Shown: in pieces, positions 37,406 through 50,711 of the stretch | Layout of the letters: each line of letters starts with the position of its first letter | How positions within the stretch are numbered: the stretch's first letter is position 1 | Source of the DNA: Sphingomonas sp. | GTDB taxonomy: Bacteria > Pseudomonadota > Alphaproteobacteria > Sphingomonadales > Sphingomonadaceae | Assembly: GCA_017304655.1 (NCBI GenBank) | Contig: JAFKLY010000008.1 | Location: 1 to 64,000 of the forward strand | Direction: 5' to 3' | DNA: 64,000 nucleotides | Position numbers and translations under genes: made by a program | Notes under the pieces: model-generated | What the model was told of the DNA's origin: nothing | What the model saw: only the letters and a program-made list of their open reading frames with translations | The model's database searches: none

Positions 37406-37882
37406 TCAGATGAACTCGATCTTCTCGACGTGGTAGAACTTGTCGCCGGACGGGACCGTCACCTCGACATCCTCGCCGACCTGGCGGCCGATAAGAGCGC
37501 GACCGAGCGGGCTGGAATAGCTGATCATGCCCATCTTCGCATCTGCTTCGGCCTGCCCGACGATCTGATAGCGCACGGGCTTGTCGTCTTCGTCGAGCAG
37601 CGTCACCGTCGCGCCGAAGATGATCTTGTCGCCCGAAAGCGTCTTGGGATCGATGACCTGCGCGCGCGAAAGCTTGTCTTCCAGATCGGCGATCGTCGCC
37701 TCGACCTGACCCTGCCGCTCCTTGGCGGCATGATATTCAGCATTTTCCGAGAGATCGCCGTGCGCACGGGCCTCCTCGATCGCGTCCACAATCCGCGGAC
37801 GCTCGGCCTTGAGGGTGCGCAGCTGGTCAGTCAGCTTGTCATAGCCAACTTGCAGCATCGGCATCTTCTCAACGGTCGCCAT
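37406..37882 (-). CDS. greA: Transcription elongation factor GreA
   Basis: This 158-residue factor enters the RNA polymerase secondary channel and stimulates cleavage of backtracked RNA. The N-terminal coiled coil carries [20 protein letters not shown] with its conserved acidic tip, and the C-terminal domain shows [19 protein letters not shown]. It is 119 bases downstream of carB on the same strand. Confidence 0.97.
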   Translation of the reverse strand: MATVEKMPMLQVGYDKLTDQLRTLKAERPRIVDAIEEARAHGDLSENAEYHAAKERQGQVEATIADLEDKLSRAQVIDPKTLSGDKIIFGATVTLLDEDDKPVRYQIVGQAEADAKMGMISYSSPLGRALIGRQVGEDVEVTVPSGDKFYHVEKIEFI

Positions 37883-38001
37883 TATGGGTTCCCCAATCTA
37901 CTGGCCAATCCAAAGCCGCGCCGGATTGCTCCGAAGCGCGAACTCCCTCGCCGACCGGCGGCTCCGGTCAGCTCGCATGCTGATTTCTGGTCTGTGGAAG
38001 A

Positions 38002-41339
<3,338 letters not shown>

Positions 41340-41340
<1 letters not shown>

Positions 41341-41624
41341 TAGTTCTTCTCAACCTTGGACGCGGCGCCGTTCCCGGTGAAGCCGAGGTGCAATTCGGGG
41401 CGCTCTTTTATGTTTGAGATCACGCATTGGAGTGCGCTGTTTTCAGTCACGGTCGGCAACTGACCCGGTCGAGTCATGACCAGCTCAACCTGATTGCCCT
41501 CATGCGCCATCAGACGAACCACAGTCTCCGCGCGGCATCGCGAAACGACGAAATCAAGTTGGTTCTGGAGTTGCGGACGATCAATCACCGAACCCGCAGC
41601 CAGCAAGAGCGCGACACTGATCAA
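41340..41624 (-). CDS. Small putative secreted protein between rraB-like gene and carB
   Basis: This 94-residue frame begins with TTG at 41624, overlapping the upstream stop (TTGA), and ends in a TAATG overlap with carB, so it is translationally locked into the operon. The N-terminus [17 protein letters not shown] is short and hydrophobic, like a signal peptide. The rest contains two cysteines (VSRCRAETV and LQCVISN). I do not recognise the family. Base composition is somewhat AT-richer than carB. Confidence 0.65.
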
Positions 41625-41989
41625 TGCACCGACCCCGTCGCCGCCTGGCAGCCCCAGCCGTCATATTCGACGCCGCACAGGATCTCGATCTGGAGGCACT
41701 TGCGGGTCAGCGCCTTGATCGACTCCGCGTCCACCGCCTGCTCGCATTCGAGGAAGAGATACTGGTCGCCCTCCTCGTCCGTCTCGCGGTCCAGCTCGAC
41801 GAAGCCGAACTGGCTGGCGAGACGCAGCACCGCCTCGAAGCTCTCATCGTCACCGCGAAAGCTCACATCGACCGGACGCTTGATCTGCGCCTTGTCGCCA
41901 TTGTCGGCGAGCTGGGCGAGAATATCCTTGTCGGCTTCCCACTCCTCATCGAGCCGGGCCTGATCGACCTTGGGGAGATTGAGGCTCAT
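41621..41989 (-). CDS. RraB-family protein (RNase E inhibitor-like)
   Basis: This 122-residue acidic protein matches the RraB/DUF1260 ribonuclease E regulator family, with LAQLADNGDKAQIKRPVDVS and SQFGFVELDRETDEEGDQYL in the first half and LQIEILCGVEYDGWGCQA near the end. In E. coli RraB binds RNase E and modulates mRNA decay; that activity here is inference. It starts in an ATGA overlap with carA and ends in a TTGA overlap with the next ORF, placing it inside the car operon. Confidence 0.8.
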   Translation of the reverse strand: MSLNLPKVDQARLDEEWEADKDILAQLADNGDKAQIKRPVDVSFRGDDESFEAVLRLASQFGFVELDRETDEEGDQYLFLECEQAVDAESIKALTRKCLQIEILCGVEYDGWGCQAATGSVH

Positions 41990-43164
41990 GCGAGGCCGCT
42001 CACGAACTTCTCGAACAGATAGAAGCTGTCCTGCGGCCCCGGCGAGGCCTCCGGGTGGTACTGCACGCCGAACACCGGCTTGTCGGTGAAGGCGATGCCG
42101 CAATTGGACCCGTCGAACAGGCTCACATGCGTCTGCACCACATTGGCGGGCAGCGTGGCGGCATCGACCGCAAAGCCATGGTTCATGCTGGTGATCTCGA
42201 CGAGACCCTCGCTCTCGCCCCACACGCCGCCGACGCGCTGGACGGGGTGATTGGCGCCGCGATGGCCCTGATGCATCTTCGCCGTCTTCGCGCCTGCGGC
42301 GAGGCCGAGGAGCTGATGGCCAAGGCAGATGCCGAAGATCGGCAGATTGTCGTCCAGCAGCTTGCGGATCACCGGCACGGCATAGACGCCGGTGGCAGCC
42401 GGATCGCCGGGGCCATTGGAGAGGAACACGCCAGCGGGCTTGAGCGCGACGATGTCCTCATAGCTCGCCGTGGCGGGCAGCACGGTGACGCGCGCGCCGG
42501 CCTTCACGAGGTTGCGGAAGATATTGTCCTTCGCGCCATAATCGATGGCGACGACATGGGGGGCATCGGCCTTGGCGGCGTGGAGATGATAGCCCTTGCC
42601 GAGCGTCCACTCGCCCGCATCCCAGTCGCGCGGCTTGCCGGTGACTTCGATGGCGAGGTCCATGCCTTCCAGCCCCGGCCAGGCTTTCGCCTTTTCGTGC
42701 AGGGCTTTCAGGTCGAACTTGCCGTTCGGATCGTGCGCGATCACGGCATTGGGCGCGCCGGCCTGCCGGATGCGGCGCGTGAGCGCGCGCGTGTCGACGC
42801 CGGAGATGCCGATCCGTCCGCGCTCCTTGAGCCACCGGTCGAACGGCTCGACATTGCGGAAGTTGCTGGGCGCAGTGACGTCCTCGCGCACCACGCAGCC
42901 CAGCGCCCACGGGGTATCCGCCTCGACGTCCTCGGGATTGGTGCCGACATTGCCGATGTGCGGGAACGTGAAGGTGATGATCTGCCCAGCAAAGCTCGGA
43001 TCGGTCATGATCTCCTGATAGCCGGTCATGGCGGTGTGGAAGCACAATTCGCCCACCGCCTCGCCGCTCGCACCGAAACCCCGGCCGAAGATCACCGTGC
43101 CATCGGCAAGGACCAATACCCCCGTCGCTCCTTTGGGCACGGTCGGGTATTTGGCGTTCGCCAT
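41986..43164 (-). CDS. carA: Carbamoyl-phosphate synthase small subunit
   Basis: This 392-residue glutamine amidotransferase subunit supplies ammonia to CarB. The N-terminal domain shows LCFHTAMTGYQEIMTDPSFA and the class I amidotransferase domain contains the nucleophile in FGICLGHQLLGLA and the histidine in VFGVQYHPEASPGP. It heads the car operon, divergent from the yqeY-like gene. Two unrelated small genes separate it from carB. Confidence 0.98.
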   Translation of the reverse strand: MANAKYPTVPKGATGVLVLADGTVIFGRGFGASGEAVGELCFHTAMTGYQEIMTDPSFAGQIITFTFPHIGNVGTNPEDVEADTPWALGCVVREDVTAPSNFRNVEPFDRWLKERGRIGISGVDTRALTRRIRQAGAPNAVIAHDPNGKFDLKALHEKAKAWPGLEGMDLAIEVTGKPRDWDAGEWTLGKGYHLHAAKADAPHVVAIDYGAKDNIFRNLVKAGARVTVLPATASYEDIVALKPAGVFLSNGPGDPAATGVYAVPVIRKLLDDNLPIFGICLGHQLLGLAAGAKTAKMHQGHRGANHPVQRVGGVWGESEGLVEITSMNHGFAVDAATLPANVVQTHVSLFDGSNCGIAFTDKPVFGVQYHPEASPGPQDSFYLFEKFVSGLA

Positions 43165-43228
43165 GGCTATCTGTTCCTTACATTGTCGCTTGTCCGTCCG
43201 GCGCCCTTGCGCTGGCTAAACGGCCGGC

Positions 43229-43257
43229 TCACTAGGGTTTCGCACCAGCACGGTCAA
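43229..43257 (-). promoter_or_regulatory. Candidate promoter of the carA operon
   Basis: On the minus strand TTGACC (43257-43252) is followed after 17 bases by TAGTGA (43234-43229), roughly 65 bases upstream of the carA start. The -35 is strong and the -10 weak. Confidence 0.35.
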
Positions 43258-43325
43258 TCCTATTAAAATTCGCCGATGGGCACTATATGTGATCCTTTCC
43301 TGACAGGCGCAACGGAGGACGCGGA

Positions 43326-43778
43326 ATGATTCGCGATGGCATCAAGGCTGCCCAGATCGAGGCGATGAAAGCGGGCGACAAAGGCCGGCTGGCGGCTGTG
43401 CGCCTCATTCTCGCGAAGCTGAAGGACCGCGACATCGAGCTGCGCACCGCGAGCCAGGTGCCGGAGGACGACGTGATCGTGGTCGACGTGCTCCAGAAGA
43501 TGGTGAAGCAGCGCCGCGAATCGATCAGCATGTACGAGGCTGGCGGCCGCGCCGAACTGGCCGCGCAGGAGCAGGCCGAGGTCGCGGTGATCGAGAGCTT
43601 CCTGCCCAAGCAGATGAGCGAGGCGGAAACGACGGCCGCGATCGAGGCGATCAAGGCCGAGGTCGGCGCGTCGTCGGTCAAGGAAATGGGCAAGGTCATG
43701 GCACTCCTCAAGGAGCGCCACGGCACCGTGCTCGACATGAGCAAGGCAAGCGGACTGGTGAAGGCGGCGTTGGGGTGA
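43326..43778 (+). CDS. yqeY: GatB/YqeY domain-containing protein
   Basis: This 150-residue protein resembles the tail domain of GatB, the tRNA-dependent amidotransferase subunit. Features are AMKAGDKGRLAAVRLILAKL, KMVKQRRESISMYEAGGRAE and IESFLPKQMSEAE. A GGAGGA ribosome site precedes the ATG. In many genomes yqeY lies just before dnaG and rpoD, as here apart from the inserted DUF559 cassette. Confidence 0.95.
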   Translation: MIRDGIKAAQIEAMKAGDKGRLAAVRLILAKLKDRDIELRTASQVPEDDVIVVDVLQKMVKQRRESISMYEAGGRAELAAQEQAEVAVIESFLPKQMSEAETTAAIEAIKAEVGASSVKEMGKVMALLKERHGTVLDMSKASGLVKAALG

Positions 43779-43806
43779 ACCGGCGCTGCGTCAGCGCTCG
43801 CGCCTT

Positions 43807-43842
43807 CTCCCCTCCCGCATGCGGGAGGGGTCGGGGGAGGGC
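43807..43842 (+). repeat. Left hairpin repeat bracketing the DUF559 gene
   Basis: A 22-base perfect palindrome (43809-43830; arms CCCCTCCCGC and GCGGGAGGGG around AT) is followed by an asymmetric tail TCGGGGGAGGGC that ends directly at the ATG of the DUF559 gene. The same unit occurs in inverted orientation at 44182-44217. Confidence 0.85.
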
Positions 43843-44250
43843 ATGAACTGGCCCAACCGCAAGAACACCCGTCTCGCGCGCGATCTGCGGAACAATGCGA
43901 CGGACGCCGAGCGCAAGCTGTGGCAAGCTCTGAGCGCACGCAAGGTCGGTGGCACACGCTTCAACCGGCAGGTGTGCATAGGCCCCTATATCTGTGATTT
44001 CGTTGCACGAGCGCCGCGCCTTATTATCGAGGTCGACGGCGGGCAGCATGCCGATCATGCACGGGACGCCGAGCGCACGCAGTTTCTGCTCGGTCAGGGC
44101 TATCAGGTGGTTCGTTTCTGGAATCATGATGTGCTCGACAACATCGACGGTGTCGTCGCGGACATAGAGCGCGTGTTGTCCGCCCTCCCCCAGCCCCTCC
44201 CGCACGCGGGAGGGGGGCCTGCCGCGTTTGGCGCAGAGGTTAGCCCATGA
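43843..44250 (+). CDS. DUF559 / Vsr-like endonuclease-domain protein in a repeat-bracketed cassette
   Basis: This 135-residue protein has the DUF559 pattern: LRNNATDAERKLWQALSARK, TRFNRQVCIGPYICDFVA and LIIEVDGGQHADHARDAERT, ending RFWNHDVLDN. The conserved Asp52, Glu63 and Asp65/His69 fit a PD-(D/E)xK fold related to Vsr mismatch endonuclease; activity is inference. The ATG abuts the left repeat and residues about 114-125 (including PQPLPHAGG) are encoded by the right repeat. The stop overlaps dnaG by ATGA. It interrupts the usual yqeY-dnaG adjacency. Confidence 0.85.
   Translation: MNWPNRKNTRLARDLRNNATDAERKLWQALSARKVGGTRFNRQVCIGPYICDFVARAPRLIIEVDGGQHADHARDAERTQFLLGQGYQVVRFWNHDVLDNIDGVVADIERVLSALPQPLPHAGGGPAAFGAEVSP
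44182..44217 (-). repeat. Right hairpin repeat bracketing the DUF559 gene
   Basis: This is the inverted copy of the left unit: a tail GCCCTCCCCCAG, then a hairpin with arms CCCCTCCCGC and GCGGGAGGGG around AC (44194-44215). Tails match at 10 of 12 positions after reverse complementing. The repeat lies inside the 3' end of the DUF559 coding sequence, 30 bases before dnaG. Confidence 0.85.
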
Positions 44251-46124
44251 GCCTCTCCCCCCAATGGCTGGACGAACTGCGATCTCGCACCACGCTCTCG
44301 ACCCTGATCGGCAAGACGATCAAGGTTCAGAAGGCCGGGCGCGAGTACAAGGCCTGCTGCCCCTTCCACAACGAGAAGACGCCCAGTTTCACGATCAACG
44401 ACGAGAAGGGTTTCTACCACTGCTTCGGCTGCGGCGCGCATGGCGATGCGATTCGCTGGATGACCGACCAGCGCGGCCTGCCCTTCCTTGATGCGATCAA
44501 GGACCTGGCCGCTGCCGCCGGCATGGAGGTGCCCGCCCCAGATCCTCACGCCGCCAAACGTGCGGAGAAGACCCAGTCGCTCCATGACGTGACGAGCGCG
44601 GCGCAGGACTGGTTCGTCGCGCAGCTCGATGGACTGGAGGGCGGCGAGGCGCGCGCCTATCTCGCGCGGCGCGGGATCAGCGACCAGACCCGCCGCGCCT
44701 TCGGCTTCGGCTTCGCACCGGACAGCCGGGGCAAGCTCAAGGACGCGCTCAAGGCCTTCCCGGAAGACATGCTGGTCGAGACCGGGATGCTGATCCAGCC
44801 CGAGGATGAGCCGGGGCGCAAGGCGCGCGAGAGCTATGACCGCTTCCGCGGCCGGCTGATGATCCCGATCAGGGACCAGCGTGGGCGCGTGATCGCCTTT
44901 GGCGGACGCATCTTGGGCACGGGCGAGCCCAAATATCTCAACTCCCCGGAGACGCCGCTCTTCGACAAGGGGCGCACGCTCTATAATCTCGACAAGGCCG
45001 CGCCAGCTGCCCGCAAGTCCGGCCGGATCGTCGTGGTCGAGGGCTATATGGACGTGATTGCCATCGCCCAGGCTGGCATTGCGGAGGCTGTGGCGCCGCT
45101 CGGCACGGCACTGACCGAGCATCAGATCGAGCGCCTGTGGTCGATGGTCGAGACGCCCGTTCTCTGCTTCGATGGCGATTCCGCCGGTCAGCGTGCCGCC
45201 CTGCGCGCTGCCCATCGCGCGCTGCCGCTGCTCAAGCCCGGCCATAGCCTCGCTTTCGCCACGCTGCCGGCCGGGCAGGACCCGGATGACCTCATCCGCG
45301 CCTCGGGCGTCAAGGCGTTCGAGGCGGTGCTCGAAAAAGCCATTCCCCTCGCCGACCTGATCTGGCGCAGCGAGCATGACGCAGCGCCCCTCGATACGCC
45401 GGAAGCTCGCGCCGGCTTCAAGCAGCGCCTTTCCGCGCTGACCCAGACCATCGCGGACGGGGATATTCGTGCGCTCTACGGGCGGCTGTTCAAAGAGCGC
45501 TACGATGCCCTGTTCTTCGCGCCGCGCCAGCCCGGCTTTCGCGCGCCCGCTGCTGCGCAGAAGCGCGGCGGCACCCTGCGCAACGGTCGCTGGGCGCCCC
45601 CGCCCCCACCACCGACAGCGGAGGCCATGGCCATCCGGGAAACTGGCGGCGACACGCTCCTGCTGCGCGCCGTGCTGTCTGGATTGCTGCACCTTCCGGG
45701 CGAAATCATCGTCCATCGAGAGGCGCTGGCGAGCCTCGATCCCGCCGATGACGAGTCGCGTCGGCTGCTCGACGCGCTGCTCGAAGCAAGCGACCGCGAA
45801 GAAACGGTTGAAACCGATCGCCTCCTTACCATATTGGGCGAACGTGATCTGTATAATATGGCGAAGGGGTTGCTCCGCGCCGATGCGCTGCACTTCACTT
45901 TCACCCGAGCCGAAACGGACAGGCGGCGCGCACAGCGCGATCTGGCCGAGGCGATCGCGGTGATCGTGGCGATGCCGCGAATCGAAGCGGAACTGGCGGC
46001 GGTAACGCGGGCGATGGCAGAGAATCTGGATGAAGCCGGCTATGCCCGGCAGCAGTCCTTGCGGAAGCTCAAGGCCGATCTGGCCGCACGCGTGGCCGAA
46101 CTGGCACAGCCCCCGAGCGAATGA
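44247..46124 (+). CDS. dnaG: DNA primase
   Basis: This 625-residue primase makes RNA primers at the replication fork. The CHC2 zinc ribbon is visible (Cys38-His41 in CCPFHNEKTPSF, Cys59-Cys62 in YHCFGCGAHGD). The Toprim core has VVVEGYMDVIAIAQAG and CFDGDSAGQRAA. The C-terminal helicase-binding region follows a Pro-rich linker (about 445-455). It overlaps the DUF559 stop by ATGA, so its translation may be coupled to that gene. Confidence 0.97.
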   Translation: MSLSPQWLDELRSRTTLSTLIGKTIKVQKAGREYKACCPFHNEKTPSFTINDEKGFYHCFGCGAHGDAIRWMTDQRGLPFLDAIKDLAAAAGMEVPAPDPHAAKRAEKTQSLHDVTSAAQDWFVAQLDGLEGGEARAYLARRGISDQTRRAFGFGFAPDSRGKLKDALKAFPEDMLVETGMLIQPEDEPGRKARESYDRFRGRLMIPIRDQRGRVIAFGGRILGTGEPKYLNSPETPLFDKGRTLYNLDKAAPAARKSGRIVVVEGYMDVIAIAQAGIAEAVAPLGTALTEHQIERLWSMVETPVLCFDGDSAGQRAALRAAHRALPLLKPGHSLAFATLPAGQDPDDLIRASGVKAFEAVLEKAIPLADLIWRSEHDAAPLDTPEARAGFKQRLSALTQTIADGDIRALYGRLFKERYDALFFAPRQPGFRAPAAAQKRGGTLRNGRWAPPPPPPTAEAMAIRETGGDTLLLRAVLSGLLHLPGEIIVHREALASLDPADDESRRLLDALLEASDREETVETDRLLTILGERDLYNMAKGLLRADALHFTFTRAETDRRRAQRDLAEAIAVIVAMPRIEAELAAVTRAMAENLDEAGYARQQSLRKLKADLAARVAELAQPPSE

Positions 46125-46172
46125 ACATTTTTGGCCGGCGTCCCGCACGCTGGCCCCGGAGTAAGGCGACGC

Positions 46173-48212
<2,040 letters not shown>

Positions 48213-48237
48213 GCGGACGAAAGCCGCAACGACTTAC

Positions 48238-48264
48238 CGGGCCAGCCATCACGACGCTGGCCCG
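48238..48264. terminator. Hairpin between rpoD and the PagL-like gene
   Basis: CGGGCCAGC pairs exactly with GCTGGCCCG across a nine-base loop, 26 bases after the rpoD stop and overlapping the last codons of the convergent PagL-like gene. Confidence 0.6.
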
Positions 48265-48926
48265 CTCCATTTGCCGGGTCGCCAGTTCAGGCCCACGAAA
48301 CCACCGCGCCCGTTCCAGGCCGGATTATAGGGCACGAGCCCGCCCCCGTTCGATACATGGGCAGCGTGATATCCAGCCTCGATCGAAAGCCGGTTGGACA
48401 GCCGCACATTGGCGCCGCCGCCCCAGCGCACGAAGCCGTTGACCGAACTTCCCTCTGCCGGAAACGGGTGACCTGCTGTCCACAGAAAATGCACCGTCCC
48501 CTCGGCAAACGGCTCGACCGGACCGATCCGCACCGGCGCGAGACGCATTCCGCCACCGAGCAGCACGCCTGTGGCATCGCTGTTGATCGGCGACCGGCCA
48601 AGCTCGATCCTGTTGCCGGTCGCATTGAGGATACCCAAACCCAATGAGCCCTGCACGCCGAAGGGGAAGCGCCAGACGCGCGCGGCAGTGACAGAGACGA
48701 TGTCGATGGGGCGATTGGCCTCCCTGGCGCCCAGATAGTCCCCTTGCAGCCGCCATTCGTGACTGATGCCATGACTTGGCGCCCATTGTACCGGCCCCTC
48801 CTGCGCGATCGCAGAGCGAAGCGGCATCAGCACCATGCTAAGGAGAGCGATGAGCGCATCACGACTAATGATGGACGCGATGAACCGTCCCCCCGGTGCC
48901 TGACCGGGAGCGAAAGACTTGAACAT
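48249..48926 (-). CDS. Acyloxyacyl hydrolase / PagL-like outer-membrane protein
   Basis: This 225-residue secreted beta-barrel protein resembles the PagL family of lipid A 3-O-deacylases. The catalytic His-x-Ser is visible as His190/Ser192 in YHAAHVSNGGG, followed by NPAWNGRGGFVGLNW as in the family. A glutamate at the PagL acid position is not obvious. A signal peptide ends near RSAIAQEG. The start at 48926 (MFKSF) is preferred for its GAGG site; an ATG five codons upstream lacks one. It is divergent from the DUF2975-HTH pair. Confidence 0.8.
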   Translation of the reverse strand: MFKSFAPGQAPGGRFIASIISRDALIALLSMVLMPLRSAIAQEGPVQWAPSHGISHEWRLQGDYLGAREANRPIDIVSVTAARVWRFPFGVQGSLGLGILNATGNRIELGRSPINSDATGVLLGGGMRLAPVRIGPVEPFAEGTVHFLWTAGHPFPAEGSSVNGFVRWGGGANVRLSNRLSIEAGYHAAHVSNGGGLVPYNPAWNGRGGFVGLNWRPGKWSGPAS

Positions 48927-48963
48927 GTCGAGCAACCTCATTACGTTGAATGTGTATTTTTTA

Positions 48964-48974
48964 ATGTATTACAT
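48964..48974 (+). promoter_or_regulatory. Palindrome over the DUF2975-HTH promoter
   Basis: ATGTA and TACAT flank a single central base, overlapping a candidate -10 (TTACAT) that lies 17 bases after TTGAAT (48946-48951). The 50-base region is very AT-rich for this genome. It is a plausible operator for the HTH protein encoded at 49524. Confidence 0.45.
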
Positions 48975-49002
48975 AAATTTTTTAACGCATCAATGAGGGA
49001 AT

Positions 49003-49527
49003 ATGGATATCAAGCGCACCGCACAGTTCCTTCGCGCACTAGCATGGATCGGAGCCGCGCTCGTGCTCGTGAGGCCTTTGCTGGGTTGGTCGGATTCCCT
49101 GGGTATGTTCGCCACCGTATCCGACGCACATTTCGCGCGGGCGCTGTCCGGCCCTGCCTATCAGGGCTTCGTTCTGATCATGTTGATGTTCCCGCCCTAT
49201 CTGAGCATTGCGTGGGGTCTCGTCCAGCTCGCCGCTTTCTGCACCCAGATCGCTCTGGAGCAGCATTTCACGCGCAGGGCAGTGCGAATGCTCGCGCGTC
49301 TCGGCTGGGCCATTGTGGCGGCAGCTCTGCTGCTGCCGATGACGCGGCTGCTGGCCCTGGGATGGATTGACGACCTGTCGTTCGGACCGGTCTCTCAGAC
49401 GGTCCTGCGCCTGCCGACCCTCATGTCGATGATGATGGGCGCCATCTTCGGGATCATCATCATCATCTTTTCGTCCCTGCTCGAAAAATCGGTGCAGCTT
49501 CAGGATGAGAATTCGAGCTTCATATGA
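49003..49527 (+). CDS. DUF2975 domain-containing membrane protein
   Basis: This 174-residue inner-membrane protein has four hydrophobic segments (starting near residues 12, 56, 95 and 143) and belongs by layout and partner to DUF2975. Such proteins are typically encoded just upstream of a small Cro/CI-type HTH protein, as here, with a four-base ATGA overlap. The function of the pair is unknown; a membrane sensor with a regulator is a reasonable guess. Confidence 0.78.
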   Translation: MDIKRTAQFLRALAWIGAALVLVRPLLGWSDSLGMFATVSDAHFARALSGPAYQGFVLIMLMFPPYLSIAWGLVQLAAFCTQIALEQHFTRRAVRMLARLGWAIVAAALLLPMTRLLALGWIDDLSFGPVSQTVLRLPTLMSMMMGAIFGIIIIIFSSLLEKSVQLQDENSSFI

Positions 49528-49748
49528 GCGGAAGCGTCATCGTGAACCTAGACGTGATGCTGGCGCGGCGTAAAATGCGGTCGCGCGATCTAGCCGCGCT
49601 GATCGGCATCTCGGAAGTCAACCTGTCGATGCTCAAGACCGGACGGGTCAAGGGCGTGCGATTCGAGACGCTCGCCAAGATTTGCGACGTGCTGGATTGT
49701 CAACCCGGCGACATTCTGGGCTTCCAGCGGAACGACAATGACTTGTGA
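49524..49748 (+). CDS. Small Cro/CI-type HTH regulator (YozG-like)
   Basis: This 74-residue protein is almost entirely one helix-turn-helix domain: LDVMLARRKMRSRDLAALIG, then ISEVNLSMLKTGRVKGVRFE and ICDVLDCQPGDILGF. It is coupled to the DUF2975 gene by an ATGA overlap and probably binds the AT-rich promoter upstream of that gene. Confidence 0.88.
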   Translation: MSGSVIVNLDVMLARRKMRSRDLAALIGISEVNLSMLKTGRVKGVRFETLAKICDVLDCQPGDILGFQRNDNDL

Positions 49749-49952
49749 TCCTCCCGTGACAGGGAGTGCATTGAACGCGGCCAGTCGTTCATCTGGCTAG
49801 GCCACCCGCGAAACCCGCCAAAATCTGTGCCATTTTCGATCATTCGGCCGGGGGAAATAGTCCGGTCGAACCCATCAACGTCAAGAGCTTGTTAACCCGC
49901 TGGGCCCTAATCCTGCTGCGGGGACTACGTCGATCCGGCAACGGGCGACGCA

Positions 49953-50645
49953 ATGAGGTTTGTAATGGACAAGCTGCTCCGACCCGTGACCAATCCCAGC
50001 CTCGCCGCGCTGATTGCGGCTATCGTCGATCAGGATGGGTCCGCGTCGCACAGCTACTGCGCACCTGCAATCAATGGCGACCGTCAGTCCTTCGTTCGCG
50101 ATCTCGTCGATTTTGCGGATTTCGTGCATCTCGTCGCACTGTTGCACGGGCAGGTTCCGGGATTGATCGACCACGCCGCCGCCCGAACGGTGGAAGTGGC
50201 GGCCCGCAGCTGGTTACTCAAGGCGATCGATGCCTTTGCGCTGGAGCGACAATATCTCGGTCGCCTGAGCGTCTCTGTCGGGCCGCTTCCCAGCACAATC
50301 GGGCACAACGAAACAACGACCATCGTCGCCCAGCAGCGCCATGCCATCGAGATGCTGGCCCAGTCCGACCGGCGCGGCTGCGCGCTCGGCACGGCCGTCA
50401 CACTGGCGCTGGAATGGCACCCGATCCGCGCGATTCTGGATGCCGGCGCAATCCGCCTGGGTATCGAGCCGCCGGCCTGCCACGTGCCCAGCCGGTCGGA
50501 AACGCTCGCGCTGCTGGCGGACCTTCCCGATCCCGATCGCCTTTCGCGCGCGATCCAGTTCGGCGCCACCCAGCTTCTTGGTCAGCATCGCGGCATGTGG
50601 GATCTGCTCAAGGCCCGCGCCGCCGTCCGCGCGACGCATCGCTGA
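49953..50645 (+). CDS. Conserved protein of unknown function
   Basis: This 230-residue, probably cytosolic, Ala-rich helical protein has no transmembrane segments. Regions such as SFVRDLVDFADFVHLVALLH and LSRAIQFGATQLLGQHRGMW look conserved-like. I do not recognise the family. Two starts are possible (MRFVMDKLL or MDKLL). It lies 204 bases after the HTH gene; nothing else is visible in that gap. Confidence 0.65.
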   Translation: MRFVMDKLLRPVTNPSLAALIAAIVDQDGSASHSYCAPAINGDRQSFVRDLVDFADFVHLVALLHGQVPGLIDHAAARTVEVAARSWLLKAIDAFALERQYLGRLSVSVGPLPSTIGHNETTTIVAQQRHAIEMLAQSDRRGCALGTAVTLALEWHPIRAILDAGAIRLGIEPPACHVPSRSETLALLADLPDPDRLSRAIQFGATQLLGQHRGMWDLLKARAAVRATHR

Positions 50646-50711
50646 CCGGGCGCTTGCCCGCCCTCGCCTGACCCTCTAGCTCTGCCCGTGCCATCCACGG
50701 GAGACCGCGTC

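Noticed and set aside
43807..43842. Left hairpin repeat interpreted as a simple yqeY terminator
   Set aside because: It could terminate transcription, but an inverted second copy with the same asymmetric tail at the other end of the DUF559 gene argues for a bracketed unit.
44124..46148. 674-codon open frame on the minus strand opposite dnaG
   Set aside because: Antisense shadow; the plus strand has the full primase zinc-ribbon and Toprim motifs.
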